Program-made: the position numbers and the translations under genes
Notes under the pieces: model-generated
Seen by the model: only the letters and a program-made list of their open reading frames with translations
Told to the model about the DNA's origin: nothing
Database searches by the model: none
Shown here: in pieces, positions 59,687 through 64,000 of the stretch
How the letters are laid out: every line of letters begins with the position of its first letter
Numbering within the stretch: position 1 is the first letter of the stretch
Assembly (NCBI GenBank): GCA_006503475.1
Contig: RSEH01000102.1
Location: 1 to 64,000 of the forward strand
Reading direction: 5' to 3'
Origin: Stentor roeselii
Taxonomy: Eukaryota; Ciliophora; Heterotrichea; Heterotrichida; Stentoridae
DNA: 64,000 bases

Positions 59687-60177
59687 TTTTTTAGATGAGC
59701 TTGGAATGACTTGAATGGAAAAAATTAAAGGTTTAGAGTTGAGTTTTTTTTTGGGTTTATTGGATGGAATGGTTTTTTTTTATTGGGAGGTGGGATTTGA
59801 TGATGATTTGATTTAGATGAGGGATTTGGAGCTTTTTGAAGGAAGGGTTTTTAGGGATGGTGTGGATCTGTTAAACAAACACTAAAATCGACAATCAATT
59901 TCCAACTACTTTATTGAAATGGAAAAAGCCCATAATATTAAAATTCAGCCACAATAAGAATCCCTTTATAAAAATAACTACTTCTGAATCATCACCTAAG
60001 CATGCCCTTAAATCAAGCCAATATATTTAAACCATTAATAAACCATCACAAAGCCATTAATTAACAATAATGAAACCCTAAAGAGCGATTAACCTTATTT
60101 TATCCGATGCATAAAAATAACTCTACCTTAAAAAATTATAAGATTTTTAATTGTCTGCGCACTTATAGTATTTCCAA
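59687..60177. other. Spacer between PKG and MSH6
   Basis: About 490 bp, AT-rich. No gene seen. Holds the PKG promoter and the MSH6 3' flank. Confidence 0.5.
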
Positions 60178-63100
60178 TCAATTATATAAATTTTTTCTCA
60201 ATTGCAGGATCTTGGCTTCTTTTTCCTCAATCTTCTCAGCAACGACCTGAGCACGATTCAAGATAGTATCAGGGATTCCAGCCATTCGAGCAACTATGAT
60301 TCCATAACTTTTCGGACATTCTCCTTCTACCAGTTTATAAAGAAAAATTAACTTTTTAGATGACACTTCGATGTAACTGTTCATATGCATTAGAGTGACA
60401 CCATTGATTTTCTTTATATCTTCAAGTAATATATGATAGTGAGTTGTAAAAAATGTCCTTGCTCTTCGAATCGCAAGACCTTTCAACACTGCTAAGGCCA
60501 AGGCTGAACCATCATCTGTGGATGTACCTCTTCCTAGCTCGTCCATGATGACCAAAGATCGTACAGTCCCAAGTTTAAAAAACTTGCTAGCCTCTTCCAT
60601 TTCAACCGCAAAGGTACTTTTCCCTTCCACAAGTGAATCCTTAGCTCCAAGTCTAGTAAAAATTCTATCAACAGTGCAAAACTTCATAAATTCAGCAGGT
60701 ACAAAGCATCCAATCTGTGCCATAATAACAGCAATACAAACCTTCCTTAAAACAGTTGACTTGCCTCCCATATTAGGTCCAGTGAGAACATAACATCGAT
60801 GTTGTGCATCGAACCTGATATGATTCGGAATAAAGCTAGTGACCCTAGAAGCTAAAATAGGATGATGCAAAGAATTCACAACCAGTTCTTCAGTAAAATC
60901 AGAAAAACAAGGCCTTGTCATTGGAAAGTTATTCCCAGTGGAGACCTTAGCAAGTGAAAGCAAACAATCAAATTCCGCAATCAAGTTAATTATTTTTTTC
61001 CACTTCTCATGATGATCCAAGAATTCAGAAAGTAACTGACCAAGAAAAGGTCTTAGTTGATTCTTGAGTTTTTCTTCAGTGATCTCTAAATTATCAGCAA
61101 GTCTCTTGATGTCCTTTGTGTAGTACCTCTGAAACCCTTGTCGAGCTGTAGTCTCTTCATATCCAGCCGGTTTGCTTTTTTTTACAAGATAAACTGGAAC
61201 TTCTAATTCATATCGAAACTTTGAGTCCACAAATTTTATTTCCTGGTTATTTCCGAACTTCGCTCTTTCAACTAGAAGTTCTTCTTGAAGCTCTTGTTCT
61301 ATTGCTTTAACTTCTTCTTTCACTAAATCGTATTCAATGCAGTAACCTGGAGCTGGCTCTGGACAGTCTTCTTTTTTGAACTTCACCAAATCAATGAACT
61401 TGTTGCAGAGGTCGTCGACTCTAGGGAACTGGCCGCCTTCATCTTGGAATCTTGCAATTTTAAGTAAAAATGTTGATTCCAACCCGCAGGAATCGAGGCA
61501 ACTTGAAAGATTTTCCATTTTTTTCATGTCTTTTAAGAAATTTACAAACATTATCAGCTGGTTTGAAGAAACGTTTTCGAAATAAACTGCCTTTGAATTC
61601 GACTTTGCACCTAAGGCTACTAGTCTTGCAAGGATTCTTTCAAGGTCTTTTAATTTTGAGGTTTGGGACTCGAAATATCTGCAAGCGTCTTTGTTTTGCA
61701 TTAGTTCTTCTACTGCGTCAAGACGCATGTTTATTGCATCTGGATCGATTAGAGGAGCGAGCAACCACTTTTTTAGAAGACGTTTGCCGAATGGTGTTAA
61801 ACATCGGTTTAGAAATGAATATAGAGAGTCTTGGCTTTCTTGAGAGTCTTGTGAACCTGGGGGAGATGATTGAGATGGTCGAGTCTTACCTTGGGCGTCA
61901 AGTATTTCAAGGTGCTCAATGGCTTGACGGTCGAGAATCATGAACTGGCTTCCAAAGGACTCTGCGTTGAACACCCGAAGCACAGCTCCGGGTAGCACTT
62001 TTTCGAATATTAAACTGTCTTTCATGTAACTACACATTCCTACTAATGCTCTTATTGTTGTTTCTCTTGGAAGGTTAGAGACTTCTGAAGTAAGTCGGCC
62101 TGGAAGGTATTCTTCAAGTTTTATTGGGTTCCAGTTGTCTGGATTTCGAAGTTTTGATAGAACTGGCTTACAGGGAAGAGATTTAAATGCTTTAAGTAAG
62201 GTGACTGACATAAAAAACTCATTGTATAGCACTTCTACTGGTCTGGTCTTTGCAATTACGTTTAAAAAACCTTCAAAATCTTCTTGTCCAACAATAATCT
62301 CTGAAGTACTAAAGTCAGCAATAACAAAGCCAACATTAGACGAAACTTCAATGACTGAAATCAAATAACTAGGTTCAAAAGTTTCTTGCATATAATGAAC
62401 TCCAATAGTAGATTTAGACAAAACTTCAGTGATTTCTCTTCCAACACATTTCCCAGTTTTCTTAATCCTATTTTTAAGAGTAGTTTCAGTTTGTTCAACA
62501 ACGACAAGTTTCAATCCTCTCTGAACAAGAATCGAAGAATTTTTTTCAAGAGCTTTTTCAGGGAATCCAACATGAGTCTTTTTTTTATCATCGCCCATCC
62601 ATTTCAAATCAAGAATAGCCTGAACTCTAATAGCATCCAGATAAAAAAGTTCATAAAACTTGCCAAGTTTAAACAATAAAACTTTATCAAAATGATGTTT
62701 TTTAATCTCCCAATATTGACTCATAGCAGGTGTAAATTTTTCTTTCGCAGGAACAAATAAAGTGGTAGGGTCGTAATTTTCATCACCGAATTTATTCCCG
62801 TTAATGTCTTTTAAGTTCTTTTTTCTAATGAAATCCGGCAAGTTGAACTCGTCTTCATCGATTTCTTCTGAGTTCCTAAAGATCGGCATTGGGGTGGAAA
62901 AAGGCCCAGAACTTGAAGTCCCAACTTTTGATGAAAAGGGAGTCTTCGGGGGTGATGAGAAGTTTACCTTGGAATCATCAGTTTTAGTTGAAAAGGGAGT
63001 TTGAAGTAGTTCATGTGAAGAGTTCTGGGTAGTCTCTTCTTCTTTAAATGAAAAAGGGTTTCTGGCGGGAGCAGGTACTTGTCCTGGTTTCGACTTTCCA

Positions 63101-63219
63101 GGTCTTAATTCAAGACTTGTGCATTCAGAAGTCCTGGAAGAGCTGAAATCTTCATGATTTTTAGTCTCAGTGATTTGGGAGGCCTTAGGAACAGGTGAGA
63201 ACCATTTTCGCAAATCCAT
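60178..63219 (-). CDS. MSH6: DNA mismatch repair protein MSH6
   Basis: 1013 aa. The N-terminus MDLRKWFSP resembles a PCNA-interacting box, followed by Ser-rich repeats of PFS type. The mismatch-binding domain has GKFYELFYLDA (about 186-196), whose Phe-x-Glu is the MutSalpha mismatch wedge found in MSH6 and not in MSH2. The C-terminal ATPase has Walker A GPNMGGKST (about 810-818), Walker B VIMDELGRGTSTDDG (about 888-902) and TTHYH (about 921-925). MSH6 pairs with MSH2 to find base mismatches and 1-2 base loops. The PWWP domain of human MSH6 is absent, as in yeast. Divergent from the LITAF-like gene by 89 bp. Appears complete. Confidence 0.93.
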   Translation of the reverse strand: MDLRKWFSPVPKASQITETKNHEDFSSSRTSECTSLELRPGKSKPGQVPAPARNPFSFKEEETTQNSSHELLQTPFSTKTDDSKVNFSSPPKTPFSSKVGTSSSGPFSTPMPIFRNSEEIDEDEFNLPDFIRKKNLKDINGNKFGDENYDPTTLFVPAKEKFTPAMSQYWEIKKHHFDKVLLFKLGKFYELFYLDAIRVQAILDLKWMGDDKKKTHVGFPEKALEKNSSILVQRGLKLVVVEQTETTLKNRIKKTGKCVGREITEVLSKSTIGVHYMQETFEPSYLISVIEVSSNVGFVIADFSTSEIIVGQEDFEGFLNVIAKTRPVEVLYNEFFMSVTLLKAFKSLPCKPVLSKLRNPDNWNPIKLEEYLPGRLTSEVSNLPRETTIRALVGMCSYMKDSLIFEKVLPGAVLRVFNAESFGSQFMILDRQAIEHLEILDAQGKTRPSQSSPPGSQDSQESQDSLYSFLNRCLTPFGKRLLKKWLLAPLIDPDAINMRLDAVEELMQNKDACRYFESQTSKLKDLERILARLVALGAKSNSKAVYFENVSSNQLIMFVNFLKDMKKMENLSSCLDSCGLESTFLLKIARFQDEGGQFPRVDDLCNKFIDLVKFKKEDCPEPAPGYCIEYDLVKEEVKAIEQELQEELLVERAKFGNNQEIKFVDSKFRYELEVPVYLVKKSKPAGYEETTARQGFQRYYTKDIKRLADNLEITEEKLKNQLRPFLGQLLSEFLDHHEKWKKIINLIAEFDCLLSLAKVSTGNNFPMTRPCFSDFTEELVVNSLHHPILASRVTSFIPNHIRFDAQHRCYVLTGPNMGGKSTVLRKVCIAVIMAQIGCFVPAEFMKFCTVDRIFTRLGAKDSLVEGKSTFAVEMEEASKFFKLGTVRSLVIMDELGRGTSTDDGSALALAVLKGLAIRRARTFFTTHYHILLEDIKKINGVTLMHMNSYIEVSSKKLIFLYKLVEGECPKSYGIIVARMAGIPDTILNRAQVVAEKIEEKEAKILQLRKNLYN

Positions 63220-63308
63220 TTATAAGCAGGTAACCTTACACATCTAGTCATCAACACCTTCTAATATAATCAGACATGGCAGCCAACATGCGTAAAAATC
63301 AATAATTT

Positions 63309-64000
63309 ATGGAAACCCCTGAAAAGCCATCCCTTGAGTGTTTTTCCTCTTTTCACTCTTCAAGCAACGTCAACATTTCTGATCTTCTCTCAATTCACGA
63401 ATCTTCTGAAAGTCAAAAATCGCGGGAAGAAGGTTTTTCATGTTCTATTCTGATGAACTTAAAAGAAAACAATGCGAAGCCAGCAAGTCGGCTGATAAAC
63501 ATCACTCAACTTCATCCTGGGCAACACCCTCGAAAGCTGCTTCTTCCTTTATTTTACCAGGAAAACTCTGAAGAAGAGTCTTATCTGCCCAGGTCTCGAA
63601 GGTCTTTTTCAATGGACAGCAAAAGAGATTCATTCACACTTCACCCGCCTGCTGAACCTAAGAAGATGATGACCATAACAACGGTGAACACTCAGAGCAA
63701 CACTGAACTGGGAGAGTTGAACCCTGATTTTTTGAGGGAAAAGGAAAAATTTGAATTTGAGAAACTGAGGAAAGAAAGTAATTCTGAAAATAATCAGTTT
63801 GGAGTACATCCTTGCATTTTTTGTTGTAACTTGTGTGGGTTTAGTGGGGTCTCTGTTGTGAGGAGAAGTCGGGAAAGGAATCTTTGGGCTTTTAAAATTT
63901 TTCAAAGGGCGATTTGTTGCTGTTTTAATAGAGGGGATGAGGAACGAGTTGAACATTTTTGCCCTAATTGTCAGAAGGTGGCTTTTAGCCTTTTAATTAA
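63309..64000 (+). CDS. LITAF-like zinc-binding membrane-surface protein, partial at right edge
   Basis: ATG 63309 opens a frame that is still open at the window end (230 codons read). The first 170 residues are disordered, Ser- and Glu-rich. From about 174 the text fits a LITAF-like domain: HPCIFCCNLCGFSG, a hydrophobic-aromatic stretch (LWAFKIFQRAICCCF), then EHFCPNCQKVAF. The CxxC and HxCPxC ligands bind one zinc, and the stretch between inserts in the membrane monolayer. LITAF proteins act at endosomes and lysosomes with NEDD4 ligases and ESCRT. The C-terminus may continue past the edge. Divergent from MSH6. Confidence 0.7.
   Translation, partial: METPEKPSLECFSSFHSSSNVNISDLLSIHESSESQKSREEGFSCSILMNLKENNAKPASRLINITQLHPGQHPRKLLLPLFYQENSEEESYLPRSRRSFSMDSKRDSFTLHPPAEPKKMMTITTVNTQSNTELGELNPDFLREKEKFEFEKLRKESNSENNQFGVHPCIFCCNLCGFSGVSVVRRSRERNLWAFKIFQRAICCCFNRGDEERVEHFCPNCQKVAFSLLI

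Noticed and set aside
1-64000. CRISPR arrays, operons, riboswitches or phage-like elements
   Set aside because: The sequence is eukaryotic nuclear DNA and none of their features were seen.

Overview
The window is eukaryotic nuclear DNA that looks like the macronuclear genome of a heterotrich ciliate, most like Stentor. It is AT-rich and densely packed. It carries typical ciliate and ciliary genes: SHIPPO repeats, SPEF2-like, CFAP97-like, dynactin p24 and a four-CNB cGMP-dependent kinase. Three introns can be read directly and each is exactly 15 nt (GTAA...AG), the hallmark of heterotrichs. Long ORFs (1087, 1013, 973 and 896 aa) stay open under the standard code, which argues against a Blepharisma-like UGA=Trp code or a Paramecium-like UAR=Gln code. 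The species name is an inference. No virus-like or transposable element was recognised, and no rRNA or tRNA gene was seen.

Left part (1-24 kb) is gene-poor, and many of its genes are damaged. It holds a cluster of three zinc-finger/WD40 genes (one partial at the left edge, one broken, one whole) and a broken LamG-like fragment. It also holds a PARP-type zinc finger/F-box protein, a large Kelch/Cys-rich membrane protein with two 15-nt introns, a decayed coiled-coil locus and an HExxH protein. About 3 kb of empty AT-rich DNA then leads to a membrane-anchored hybrid histidine kinase. Most frame breaks here are a single missing base.

Middle part (24-42 kb) is compact and mostly intact. It runs through a SHIPPO-repeat protein, an HP1-like chromodomain/chromoshadow protein, a RING-less CNOT4-like RRM/CCCH protein, a multi-zinc-finger protein and a truncated acyl-CoA-synthetase-like protein (third 15-nt intron). 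It continues with an acylation-type coiled-coil protein, a COMMD-like protein, RNA polymerase subunit RPB6, a secreted purple acid phosphatase and a double cathepsin-Z-like protein with both catalytic cysteines replaced by serine. It ends with a 1087-aa coiled-coil protein, a RING-like protein and dynactin p24.

At 42-48 kb lies an array of three same-strand paralogues of a family I do not recognise, set in unusually long spacers. The right part (48-64 kb) holds an RCC1-repeat protein, Yippee and GATD1-like genes sharing an 11-bp divergent gap, a paralogue of the acylation-type coiled-coil protein, SPEF2-like, CFAP97-like, an EF-hand protein, ribosomal protein uL30, PKG, MSH6 and an incomplete LITAF-like gene at the right edge.

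Functionally the window mixes housekeeping (RPB6, uL30, MSH6), chromatin (HP1-like), mRNA decay or ubiquitin (CNOT4-like, F-box, RING), cilia and microtubules, and signalling (PKG, histidine kinase, EF-hand). Neighbouring genes do not form an obvious pathway.
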